Below are positions 1 through 6,704 of a DNA stretch of 7,538 nt, in pieces. The DNA comes from Candidatus Aegiribacteria sp. (GTDB taxonomy: Bacteria; Fermentibacterota; Fermentibacteria; Fermentibacterales; JCC-6), in NCBI GenBank assembly GCA_030640155.1, contig DAOWJX010000001.1, forward strand, positions 1 to 7,538, given 5' to 3'. The position numbers were made by a program, and so were the translations under genes. The number at the start of each line of letters is the position of its first letter. Positions within the stretch are counted from its first letter, which is position 1. Below the pieces are notes generated by a model, which saw only the letters and a list, made by a program, of their open reading frames with translations, ran no database searches and had not been told where the DNA came from.

Positions 1-65
1 ACAATATCTACAGTTGTTCTTACTCGTTCAATCGATTCATTTGAGAAGTAGCCTCTAGCCCCCAT
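1..65 (-). CDS. dnaG: DNA primase DnaG, N-terminal fragment (runs off the left edge)
   Basis: Only the first 21 codons and two further bases are present. They read MGARGYFSNESIERVRTTVDI and then the start of a Val codon. DnaG primases open this way: an aromatic/Ser start to a helix, a run like 'I..VR..TDIV', then the CHC2 zinc finger, which here lies outside the window. DnaG makes RNA primers for replication. The ATG shares its first base with the TAA stop of mutS2 (TAATG), and a GGAAGA purine run in the end of mutS2 is placed to serve as ribosome site, so translational coupling is likely. The start is well supported by that geometry. Identity rests on about 21 residues, so another protein with a similar N-terminus cannot be excluded. 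Confidence 0.72.
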   Translation of the reverse strand, partial: MGARGYFSNESIERVRTTVDI

Positions 66-2395
66 TATGATTCTTCCGGAGGGTTAAGTACAATAATAGT
101 AACACCAGTTCCGCCTTCCGACGGTCTTCCCTGTCTGAACGACGCAACTCTCCGGTCACTTTTTGCGGTGTCAACAACCACCCTCATGAGAACACCTTTT
201 CCCTTGCCGTGAATTACGCGGATTTGCGGAATACCTGCAACGATGCTGTCGTCAAGAGCCGAGTCAAGCTCAGCAAGAGCTTCATCAGCGGACATACCCC
301 GCAGATTGAGCTCTATCCTGCTCTGAACAGGTACACTCCAGTCAGAGGATACCGGTTTCTCCTCGGGTGGAACAGTAGCTTCAAGATCGTTCAAAGGTTT
401 CTTCAGCCGGAGATTACCCAGTATCACAACCGCATGATCTTTTCCAAGCTCCTCGACCATGCCCTTTCCGCTCCATCCTTTCACCGTCACCCATCCACCG
501 GGTACAATATGCTTGTCCTTTGATTTCTTATCTTCATCCTTCAAAGCAAATCCTGGTGCTGCCCCGGCAATCTCCCGGATTTCCGATCTGATACTTCGCC
601 TTTCCTTTGCAGTTTCGGTCTTTGCCAGTCTGGCCAGCAGAGCATCAGCCCGTGAATTGACTCTCTTTTCCCACTCTCTCGATTGTTCTTCAATTCTTTT
701 CTTTGTACGTAGAAGCTCCGACCTGGAGGATTCCAGTTCCATATTCAAATGTTCCCTGAGAAGCTTGTCTTTTTTCTGCTCGCTATCAATTTCCTTCGAT
801 TTCTTCTGAATGTCATTCCTTATCGATGCGATTTCTTCAAGCATCCTGTCGAGTTTGAACGAATCCCCGGACAGTGTCTCCGCTTGCTTAAGAACATCAG
901 CTGGAAAGTTCATTTTCTTTGCAATTTCCAGCGTAAAAGAAGATCCTGGAATTCCAAAGGTAAAAGTATAGTCAGGCTCAAGAGTACCCTCGTGAAAATT
1001 CATGCAGCCATTGTAAAATCCCGGCTTCCCCTGAGCAAGACTTTTAAGCTGTCCCTGATGTGTTGTGACAACAAGCCTGTTGTCCGCGTCAGCAAGATGG
1101 TCAAGCAGAGAAGCAGCCAGGGCAGAGCCGGTAAGTGGATCAGTTCCGGCTGCGGGTTCGTCTATAAGTACAAATCCACCGGACCCGTGATCATTCAGCA
1201 TGTCCAGCTGTTCCCTCAATCGTGCGGAATACGTACTCTGATGGTTCGCAATTGATTGCTGGTCCCCGATAGAAACGTGAATCCTGTTGAAATACGGTAT
1301 TGTAGAACCTGTGGATACGCATGCTCCAATACCCGATTGCGTGCAGATGACCGCAAGACCGATTGCCTTCAGTAGAACGCTTTTCCCGCCCGCATTGGGA
1401 CCACTGATTATGAGAACCTTCCAGTCTTCCGGTAACCCTACATCATTCTTAATTACTTCCTCAGAAGGGATGAAAGGATGCCTCAGATTGAGTAATGAAA
1501 GCGCACCCTCGGACGGGAACACGGTTTTCAGCTTTTTGTGATACAAAGCCCGCGCAAATATAGCATCAAGAGTGGAAACACCGTCTATTCCTGCTCTCAG
1601 CTCATCTGAATGCTCTCTGATAGTGAGTGAAATTTCTCTGAGTATTTTTCTTCTCTCGAAGTCCAGATCAAGCAGGGCTTCTCTCAGCGAGTTTCCATCA
1701 TCAACAAGTTGAGATGGCTCAATAAATACTGTCTCACCCGATTCAGAACGATCATGAACGATTCCTTTGACCTCACGTTTTCTTGATGAGATCACCGGAA
1801 GCACATACCGTCCATCCCTCAGAGTTGGAGGAAGATCTCGAATGACATTCTTCTGGGAGAGAGAAGCCGAAATCTTGTTTATACGCTTTGACAGATTTCG
1901 CTCAAGCCTGTCAGCTTTTTTAGTCAGACGGGTCAGCTCCGGGGAAGCATCGGGCGAAAGATCCCCTTCCGGAGTGGTCATTCTCAACAATTTTCCGGAT
2001 AATTCCGAAAGGCGGGGAATACGGTCACAATAGCTCTGAAGAGGGAGTAACCTTTCGCCCTCAACCGCGACTTTCTCAAGAGACTGGATGAACTGATCCA
2101 TTTCTCTGAGGACATTGCCAGTATTCCTTAGTTGAAGAGGGCTGAAGATGATAATTCCGGAATCGATTGAATCGGTGATTTCTTTCAATTCATCAAGGCT
2201 TCCGGATGGAGGGTGTATGCCCTGTTCAAGAATGAAAGCTGCTGATTCAGTCTCAGCCTGAAGTCTTGAGGATGTCTCGAAATTCCATCCTGGTTGCAAC
2301 GCTTCTGCTTTTTCCTGACCCATGCTGCTGATCGCTCGATTGGCGATCTCCTTGAGTACAAGATGATATTCAAGGCGGAAGAGAGAATTATTCAT
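65..2395 (-). CDS. mutS2: Endonuclease/ATPase MutS2 (MutS family with Smr domain)
   Basis: The 776-residue protein has the full MutS2 layout and the family's usual length (about 750-790). Residues 1 to about 310 are the core and lever region. The ABC-type ATPase follows, with Walker A GPNAGGKS (332-339, Lys338), the STYSARL segment, Walker B FVLIDEP (Asp412, Glu413) and the TTHQG switch (His446). A charged, probably coiled-coil stretch runs from about 515 to 615, then a small beta linker (about 635-680) and a C-terminal Smr domain (about 693-773) with HGKG at 729-732. It lacks the MutS mismatch-reading domain, as expected. MutS2 proteins act on branched DNA to limit recombination; some (Bacillus subtilis) rescue collided ribosomes. 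The usual Smr motif LDLRG reads LNLRG here (Asn697). The ATG overlaps the dnaJ stop by four bases (ATGA), with no strong ribosome site of its own, so coupling is likely. The stop overlaps the dnaG start. Confidence 0.96.
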   Translation of the reverse strand: MNNSLFRLEYHLVLKEIANRAISSMGQEKAEALQPGWNFETSSRLQAETESAAFILEQGIHPPSGSLDELKEITDSIDSGIIIFSPLQLRNTGNVLREMDQFIQSLEKVAVEGERLLPLQSYCDRIPRLSELSGKLLRMTTPEGDLSPDASPELTRLTKKADRLERNLSKRINKISASLSQKNVIRDLPPTLRDGRYVLPVISSRKREVKGIVHDRSESGETVFIEPSQLVDDGNSLREALLDLDFERRKILREISLTIREHSDELRAGIDGVSTLDAIFARALYHKKLKTVFPSEGALSLLNLRHPFIPSEEVIKNDVGLPEDWKVLIISGPNAGGKSVLLKAIGLAVICTQSGIGACVSTGSTIPYFNRIHVSIGDQQSIANHQSTYSARLREQLDMLNDHGSGGFVLIDEPAAGTDPLTGSALAASLLDHLADADNRLVVTTHQGQLKSLAQGKPGFYNGCMNFHEGTLEPDYTFTFGIPGSSFTLEIAKKMNFPADVLKQAETLSGDSFKLDRMLEEIASIRNDIQKKSKEIDSEQKKDKLLREHLNMELESSRSELLRTKKRIEEQSREWEKRVNSRADALLARLAKTETAKERRSIRSEIREIAGAAPGFALKDEDKKSKDKHIVPGGWVTVKGWSGKGMVEELGKDHAVVILGNLRLKKPLNDLEATVPPEEKPVSSDWSVPVQSRIELNLRGMSADEALAELDSALDDSIVAGIPQIRVIHGKGKGVLMRVVVDTAKSDRRVASFRQGRPSEGGTGVTIIVLNPPEES

Positions 2396-3453
2396 TTTGA
2401 TGGAATGAAGTGTTTTGAATTACTCAGCTCCTCGAGAGTTATTTTCTCCTTCCGGGATAGCTGCTCAGGTACATATACGTCAGCAATTACTATCAGGTCT
2501 CCCCTGCCGAATCCTTTCAGTTTTCTTATGCCCTTCTTCCTGATAATCAGCTTCTCACCGGGCTGAACACCAGCGGGAATGCTGATCTTTCTTGCTTTGT
2601 CTTCAATGGCGGGTATCGTTATTTCCGTTCCCAGTGCAGCGTCCGGAAACGAAATCCGTGTTCTGTAAACAAGATTATCGCCTTCTCTGATGAATTCAGC
2701 ATAGTCTATTTTCCTTATCCTCAGGATCAGGTCTCCTGGAGGACCATCGTTCTCGGGAAAATGCCCCTGCCCTCGAAGCCGGATGAAATGCCCTTTCGAT
2801 ATCCCGGCAGGAAGATCTACAACTATCTTTCTTTCTCTGGATTCAAGCCTGGATCCAAGGCAGGCGGAACAAACCTTCTTCGGAGTTTTTCCACGCCCAT
2901 TACAGGATGGACAAATAACCACCGACTGCATAGCTCCAAGAAGAGTTCTTCTAACAGTTCTTACCCTTCCCTGTCCTCCGCAATTGCTGCAGGTTTCCAG
3001 CCCCTTCGATGGATCAGCGCCTGTTCCATCACATGTTCTGCAATGCTCCTTACGCCGGATACTGATTTCCCGTTCGGTTCCATTCACAACATCTTTCAAA
3101 TCAAGATCAACATCGAAAGTGATATCCGCTCCCGGAGAGGGGCCTCTGGATCTGCTGAAACCGAAAATATCCTGAAATGCTCTCAGAGCATCATCCATAC
3201 CGAATCCGCTGAAGAAATCCGACATATTCGGCGTGCCGTCCCAGGATCCCGTTCTGTCGAAAATCTGTCGTTTCCGCGGGTCACTGAGAATCTCATAAGC
3301 CTTGGTTATCTCTTTGAATTTATCTTCTGCCCTTAGATCTCCCGGATTTCTATCAGGGTGATACTTCAGGGCCAGTTTCCTGTAGGCACTTTTTATGGTA
3401 TCCTGATCAGCGTTCCCTGTAACACCCAGAATTTCATAGGGACTGCTACTCAT
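2392..3453 (-). CDS. dnaJ: Chaperone protein DnaJ (class A Hsp40)
   Basis: This is a class A J-protein of 353 residues from the ATG, slightly shorter than the usual 370-380. It delivers unfolded clients to DnaK and stimulates its ATPase. The J domain spans about 4-68 with HPD at 32-34. A short Gly/Phe region follows (about 69-110) containing an ALRAFQDIFGF helix. The zinc domain has four CxxC pairs (Cys138/141, 155/158, 181/184, 195/198), and two client-binding beta domains end at about 330. The fourth zinc repeat reads CSACLGSR, with Arg in place of the last Gly, but all eight cysteines remain. An upstream in-frame GTG at 3462 would add three residues. I prefer the ATG because SSSPYEILG is a normal J-domain lead-in, but neither start has a good ribosome site. 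The gene follows dnaK after a 166-base gap and overlaps mutS2 by four bases. Confidence 0.96.
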   Translation of the reverse strand: MSSSPYEILGVTGNADQDTIKSAYRKLALKYHPDRNPGDLRAEDKFKEITKAYEILSDPRKRQIFDRTGSWDGTPNMSDFFSGFGMDDALRAFQDIFGFSRSRGPSPGADITFDVDLDLKDVVNGTEREISIRRKEHCRTCDGTGADPSKGLETCSNCGGQGRVRTVRRTLLGAMQSVVICPSCNGRGKTPKKVCSACLGSRLESRERKIVVDLPAGISKGHFIRLRGQGHFPENDGPPGDLILRIRKIDYAEFIREGDNLVYRTRISFPDAALGTEITIPAIEDKARKISIPAGVQPGEKLIIRKKGIRKLKGFGRGDLIVIADVYVPEQLSRKEKITLEELSNSKHFIPSK

Positions 3454-3619
3454 ATTTTTCACGTCCGTAATGTTTTCTATTTTTCAATTTCAATAAGTTC
3501 CTGCTCAGATCTGAGTACTGATCATATCAGGATTCAGATGATGTATGGATCCATTGATTACTGTCCAAACGGGAATATATGTAAGAACATTCACACCGGA
3601 AAGAATTCCTGAAGAGATA
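3454..3619 (-). other. dnaK-dnaJ spacer with small palindromes
   Basis: This 166-base gap separates the dnaK TAG stop from the dnaJ ATG and carries no convincing gene. In the middle are two adjacent symmetrical elements: a perfect 12-base palindrome, CTCAGATCTGAG (3504-3515), and a hairpin with CTGAT arms and a 3-base loop (3518-3530). Outer CCTG/CAGG segments (3500-3503 and 3528-3531) could pair instead, giving an alternative fold. No T-run follows, so this is not a standard intrinsic terminator. The part nearest dnaJ is A-rich. I see no promoter with good -35 and -10 boxes. The element could be an mRNA processing or stability site that sets the DnaK:DnaJ ratio; that is inference. Confidence 0.5.
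3504..3515. repeat. Perfect 12-bp palindrome in the dnaK-dnaJ spacer
   Basis: CTCAGATCTGAG is identical to its own reverse complement. It sits about 50 bases upstream of the dnaJ start and next to a second hairpin at 3518-3530. It may be a dimeric-protein binding site or part of an mRNA fold. A single palindrome of this length can arise by chance. Confidence 0.45.
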
Positions 3620-5503
3620 CTATTGATCCTGAGTATCAGTCAACTCATCCTCGGATTTGTTATCAAGTGATACAAAATCGTCCGGAGCATCTTTATCCTC
3701 CAGAGATTCAACCATTTTAAGCATATTCTTGATTATATTCAGAGTTGAGTTCAGGTTTCTCATTGCCTGCTCAATTTCGGCTATATTCGTACCGTCTCGT
3801 TCAGTCCGCATCTTTTCCAGGGAAACCTCGAGTTCTTCGAATAAAGATTCATCGATAGTGTCAACTCTGGTCCTGAGTATCCGGTTTGACTCATATATGA
3901 GCTGATCGGCAAAGTTTCTTTCTTCAATAAGTTTCATCCGATCTCGATCAGCTTCCTGATTGTGTTTGGCTTCGCGCATGAGTTTTCGAATATCTTCGTC
4001 AGAAAGCCCACCGCTGGGGTTAACCTTAATCTCCTGATGTTTGCCTGTTACAGCGTCTTTTGCGTTAACGAAGAGTATTCCGTTTGCATCAATGGAAAAG
4101 GATACTTCTATTCTGGGAACCCCCCTGGGCGCCGGGTTGATACCAACCAGCTCGAATCTTGACAGACTTCTGTTATCTTCAGCAAGATCTCTCTCACCCT
4201 GAAGAACATGAATCCCGACAATTTGCTGGTTGTCAACAGCAGTTGTAAACATCTTGCTTCTCTTTATCGGCAGTGGACTGTTCTTGGTTATAATCGGAGC
4301 CATTACTCCTCCAAGAGTTTCCACGCCGAGAGTCAGAGAGGTCACATCAAGAAGGACAAGATCCTTCCTTTGACCCGAAACGACCGAACCGGCTATGGCT
4401 GCGCCCATAGCAACAACTTCATCAGGATTCACACTGTGAACCGGTTCCTGCTCAAACGATTCCCGTACAATCTGTCTGACAAGAGGGATTCTGGTTGAAC
4501 CTCCAACCAGAACAACAACTTCAAGATCATCAGGAGAAATACCGGCATCCTTCAAGACCTGTTTGCATAAAGGTCTGGTGGTTTCTACAAGGTCTTTGAT
4601 AATACCCTCGAATAAGCCCCTGGTTATCGACATCTCCAGATGAACCGGGCCGGATTCACTCGAAGCTATGAAAGGTAGATTCAGTGATGTTTCAAGTGCG
4701 GCTGACAGCTCGCATTTTGCCCGCTCCGCGGCTTCGCGAACTCTCTGAGGAGCAACCGGATCACTACGGAGATCAATACCCTTCTCACGCTTGAATTCGC
4801 TCATGATCCATTCAACAAGTCGAGCATCGAAATCGTCACCGCCAAGCTGAGTATTACCTGTGGTTGCCTTGACTTCAAATATGCCGTTAACGACCTGAAG
4901 GATACTGATATCGAAAGTTCCTCCACCAAAATCGAAGACAGCTATTTTCTTGCGTTCTACAGCATCAGTGAACGCGAGAGCAGCGGCGGTGGGCTCGTTC
5001 AGTACTCGCTTTACATTTAATCCGGCAATGGTACAGGCAGCTTTTGTTGCCTTTCTCTGAATTTCATTGAAATGAGCGGGGACTGTGACAACAACATCCG
5101 TAACTTCTTCTCCAAGATATTCCTCAGCTCGATATTTCATTTTCTGAAGAATCATGGATGATATTTCCTGTGGAGTGTACAGTTTGCCGTCACTGACTTT
5201 TATAACCGCATCACCTTTTTCATTAGGTACAATATCGTAGGATACATTAAAGGTTTCACTAGACAGTTCGTCATACTTCCTTCCAATAAGCCTTTTTACA
5301 CTTGTTATTGTATCCTTGGGATTAGTAATCGCCTGCCTTTTGGCGACGATTCCAACAAGCCTGTCTCCCGCCGGTGTGAATGCGACAACTGAAGGCATAA
5401 CCCTGGGCCCCTCACCGGTTTGTATTACCACCGCGTTTCCAGCTTCGTATATTGCCATACAGGAATTTGTCGTTCCCAGGTCAATACCAATTGTGCTTCC
5501 CAA
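3620..5503 (-). CDS. dnaK: Chaperone protein DnaK (Hsp70)
   Basis: This is a full Hsp70 of 627 residues, counted from a TTG start. The nucleotide-binding domain holds IGIDLGTTNSC (5-15), Lys70, NEPTAAA (169-175), DFGGGTFD (191-198) and VLVGGSTRIP (331-340). The interdomain linker DLVLLDVT (381-388) leads to the client-binding domain and a helical lid from about 500. The acidic tail ends SEDELTDTQDQ and lacks the EEVKDKK-type ending of E. coli. It acts in the cytosol with DnaJ and GrpE. I place the start at 5503 because AAGGAGG lies five bases upstream and MGSTIGIDLGTTNS matches the family N-terminus exactly. A GTG at 5536 would add 11 residues that relatives lack and would bury the ribosome site. 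The DnaJ-contact motif reads PAHFNE (142-147) instead of the usual PAYFND. A promoter and inverted repeats lie upstream; CIRCE is absent. Confidence 0.97.
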   Translation of the reverse strand: MGSTIGIDLGTTNSCMAIYEAGNAVVIQTGEGPRVMPSVVAFTPAGDRLVGIVAKRQAITNPKDTITSVKRLIGRKYDELSSETFNVSYDIVPNEKGDAVIKVSDGKLYTPQEISSMILQKMKYRAEEYLGEEVTDVVVTVPAHFNEIQRKATKAACTIAGLNVKRVLNEPTAAALAFTDAVERKKIAVFDFGGGTFDISILQVVNGIFEVKATTGNTQLGGDDFDARLVEWIMSEFKREKGIDLRSDPVAPQRVREAAERAKCELSAALETSLNLPFIASSESGPVHLEMSITRGLFEGIIKDLVETTRPLCKQVLKDAGISPDDLEVVVLVGGSTRIPLVRQIVRESFEQEPVHSVNPDEVVAMGAAIAGSVVSGQRKDLVLLDVTSLTLGVETLGGVMAPIITKNSPLPIKRSKMFTTAVDNQQIVGIHVLQGERDLAEDNRSLSRFELVGINPAPRGVPRIEVSFSIDANGILFVNAKDAVTGKHQEIKVNPSGGLSDEDIRKLMREAKHNQEADRDRMKLIEERNFADQLIYESNRILRTRVDTIDESLFEELEVSLEKMRTERDGTNIAEIEQAMRNLNSTLNIIKNMLKMVESLEDKDAPDDFVSLDNKSEDELTDTQDQ

Positions 5504-5508
5504 AAGAG

Positions 5509-5515
5509 CCTCCTT
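5509..5515 (-). promoter_or_regulatory. Ribosome binding site of dnaK
   Basis: AAGGAGG on the minus strand lies five bases before a TTG codon at 5503. It is a near-perfect anti-Shine-Dalgarno match and the strongest such site seen in the window. It decides the dnaK start in favour of TTG over the GTG at 5536. Confidence 0.85.
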
Positions 5516-5583
5516 ACACAGAACTCCCGCTCGCACCGATTTTCTGATAATACCTGATCAAAATTCGCATCCGGTAATATTCG

Positions 5584-5599
5584 TCATCACATTTGATGA
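5584..5599. repeat. Inverted repeat TCATCA-N4-TGATGA in the dnaK leader
   Basis: Two perfect 6-base arms are separated by four bases, just downstream of the proposed dnaK -10 box and about 80 bases before the start codon. If the promoter call is right, this lies near +6 to +21, a usual place for a repressor operator. It does not match CIRCE (TTAGCACTC-N9-GAGTGCTAA) in sequence or spacing. It might be a binding site for another heat-shock regulator or a small leader hairpin. Confidence 0.45.
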
Positions 5600-5611
5600 G
5601 GCAAGTTCTCT

Positions 5612-5640
5612 CTTACAGTTTTATTCCATATGCTTGACAA
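5612..5640 (-). promoter_or_regulatory. Candidate sigma70-type promoter for dnaK
   Basis: The minus strand has TTGTCA (5640-5635, five of six to TTGACA), a 17-base spacer and TGTAAG (5617-5612, four of six to TATAAT). It lies just after the mtnA stop and about 110 bases before the dnaK start. A sigma32-like CTTGAA/CCCCAT pair is not seen. An alternative -10 box, TATTAT (5552-5547), lies closer to dnaK but has only a poor -35 partner. The assignment is from sequence alone. Confidence 0.45.
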
Positions 5641-5654
5641 GGTTAGTGTACCTT
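5639..5654. repeat. Inverted repeat AAGGT-N6-ACCTT overlapping the dnaK -35 box
   Basis: Perfect 5-base arms flank six bases, between the mtnA stop (5657) and the proposed -35 box, with a two-base overlap of the latter. There is no T-run after it and the stem is weak, so it is unlikely to terminate mtnA transcription. It could be an operator half of the junction, or chance. Confidence 0.3.
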
Positions 5655-5656
5655 AC

Positions 5657-6703
5657 TCATAGAAACATGTCAACTCCAGCCAGGATATTCCTCACGGTTC
5701 TCCTGCATGGAGGGGAAAGAACGCCCTTCTCGCAGATGATTGCGGTTATCAGTGTTGCCGGAGTGACATCAAACGCAGGATTCCAGTATCCCGCTTCCGT
5801 CGGAAGCAACTGCCTTTCTCCAAATGATGAGAGTTCTGCCCTGCTTCTTTGTTCGATGATGATTTCCGCACCCGTATTCGTTGCCGGATCAAAGGTCGAA
5901 AGAGGAGCAGCTACATAGAAAGGAACACCATGTTTCGAAGCTGCAAGTGCCAGCGGATATGTACCGATCTTATTCGCGATGTCTCCATTAGCGGCAACCC
6001 GGTCACTCCCGACTATCACCGCGTCAATCCGGCCATCCCGGATAAGTGAGGCAGCAGCAGAATCCGGAAGAACATCAACGGGAATCCCGGCACGAATCAG
6101 TTCCCAGGATGTCAATCTGGCACCCTGCAGAAGCGGTCGTGTCTCATCAGCGTAGACCTTACTGATGAGTCCGCGATCCCATGCTTCATAAACGACTGCA
6201 AGAGCAGTACCCAGCCCGGCTGTTGCCAGTCCACCCGCATTACAATGGGTTAATACTGTTGAATCCGGTTCAAGAAGTCCTGCTCCAAGGCACCCTATAC
6301 TCCGGCTGGCATCCAGATCTGCACTAAGGAGATCGTCAGCCGATCCCAGAAGAGCCTTGATTGCGTCTTCTCTGGATCCTGTTTTATGGAAGACTTCCTG
6401 TTGCATCTCTATGCAGTGGAAAAGATTCACAGCGGTCGGTCTGGTTCCCGCCAGTTTATCAAGTTTCGCCAGGAATCCCTCTCTGAAACCGGGACCGGAA
6501 TCCGTTGTTATCGCTGCAAGCACTGCTCCGTAAGCGGCAGCTATTCCGATCGCAGGCGCTCCTCTGACTGCAAGAGTCCTGATAGCGGAAGCAAGAGAAT
6601 CTACATCCCTGCAATCAATATACACTTCATTGCCGGGCAGTTCACGCTGGTCGAGCAACCGCAGCGAATCACCCATCCACTTGAGCGTAGGTAATGGATC
6701 CAT
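5657..6703 (-). CDS. mtnA: S-methyl-5-thioribose-1-phosphate isomerase MtnA
   Basis: The 348-residue protein is full length for MtnA of the eIF2B alpha/beta/delta-like superfamily. It converts methylthioribose-1-phosphate to methylthioribulose-1-phosphate in methionine salvage. Some bacteria use the same enzyme on 5-deoxyribose-1-phosphate. Diagnostic segments are RGAPAIGIAAAYG (47-59), THCNAGGLAT (152-161) with the catalytic Cys154, and GSDRVAANGDIANKIGTY (232-249) with the catalytic Asp234. Both residues known to be essential in the family are kept, which favours the isomerase over regulatory eIF2B-like relatives or ribose-1,5-bisphosphate isomerase. The ATG lies one base after the coaC stop (TGACATG) with only a weak ribosome site, so coupled translation is likely. 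The N-terminus (LKWMGDSLRLLDQR) matches relatives. No other salvage gene (mtnB, mtnC, mtnD, mtnK or mtnP) is in the window, so the pathway it serves is not settled. Confidence 0.93.
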   Translation of the reverse strand: MDPLPTLKWMGDSLRLLDQRELPGNEVYIDCRDVDSLASAIRTLAVRGAPAIGIAAAYGAVLAAITTDSGPGFREGFLAKLDKLAGTRPTAVNLFHCIEMQQEVFHKTGSREDAIKALLGSADDLLSADLDASRSIGCLGAGLLEPDSTVLTHCNAGGLATAGLGTALAVVYEAWDRGLISKVYADETRPLLQGARLTSWELIRAGIPVDVLPDSAAASLIRDGRIDAVIVGSDRVAANGDIANKIGTYPLALAASKHGVPFYVAAPLSTFDPATNTGAEIIIEQRSRAELSSFGERQLLPTEAGYWNPAFDVTPATLITAIICEKGVLSPPCRRTVRNILAGVDMFL

Positions 6704-6704
6704 G

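Noticed and set aside
749..1255. A 168-codon plus-strand open frame inside mutS2
   Set aside because: It is a shadow of the MutS2 ATPase region with an unnatural composition and no ribosome site that I can see.
65..2395. MutS2 as a mismatch-repair MutS
   Set aside because: There is no N-terminal mismatch-recognition domain with its Phe-x-Glu motif, and the C-terminus is an Smr domain, which defines MutS2.
2761..3336. A 191-codon plus-strand open frame inside dnaJ
   Set aside because: It is antisense to the conserved zinc and J-domain coding region. The DnaJ reading is unequivocal, so this is a shadow.
3500..3531. Intrinsic terminator after dnaK
   Set aside because: The stems are short and AT-containing, and no run of U follows on the minus-strand transcript.
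3505..3594. A 29-codon GTG-initiated frame on the minus strand between dnaK and dnaJ
   Set aside because: It has only a distant AGGA ten bases upstream, no recognisable motif or membrane segment, and overlaps the palindromes. It is most likely chance.
5504..5656. CIRCE operator upstream of dnaK
   Set aside because: Neither TTAGCACTC nor GAGTGCTAA is present, even loosely, with the required 9-base spacing.
5634..5662. Plus-strand TTGACA at 5634-5639 as a promoter reading antisense into mtnA
   Set aside because: There is no acceptable -10 box at 15-19 bases. The hexamer is the other face of the TTGTCA used as the dnaK -35 box.
5316..5918. A 200-codon plus-strand open frame across the dnaK-mtnA junction
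   Set aside because: It is antisense to two clearly identified genes, has no matching family features, and its length is explained by the minus-strand codon pattern.
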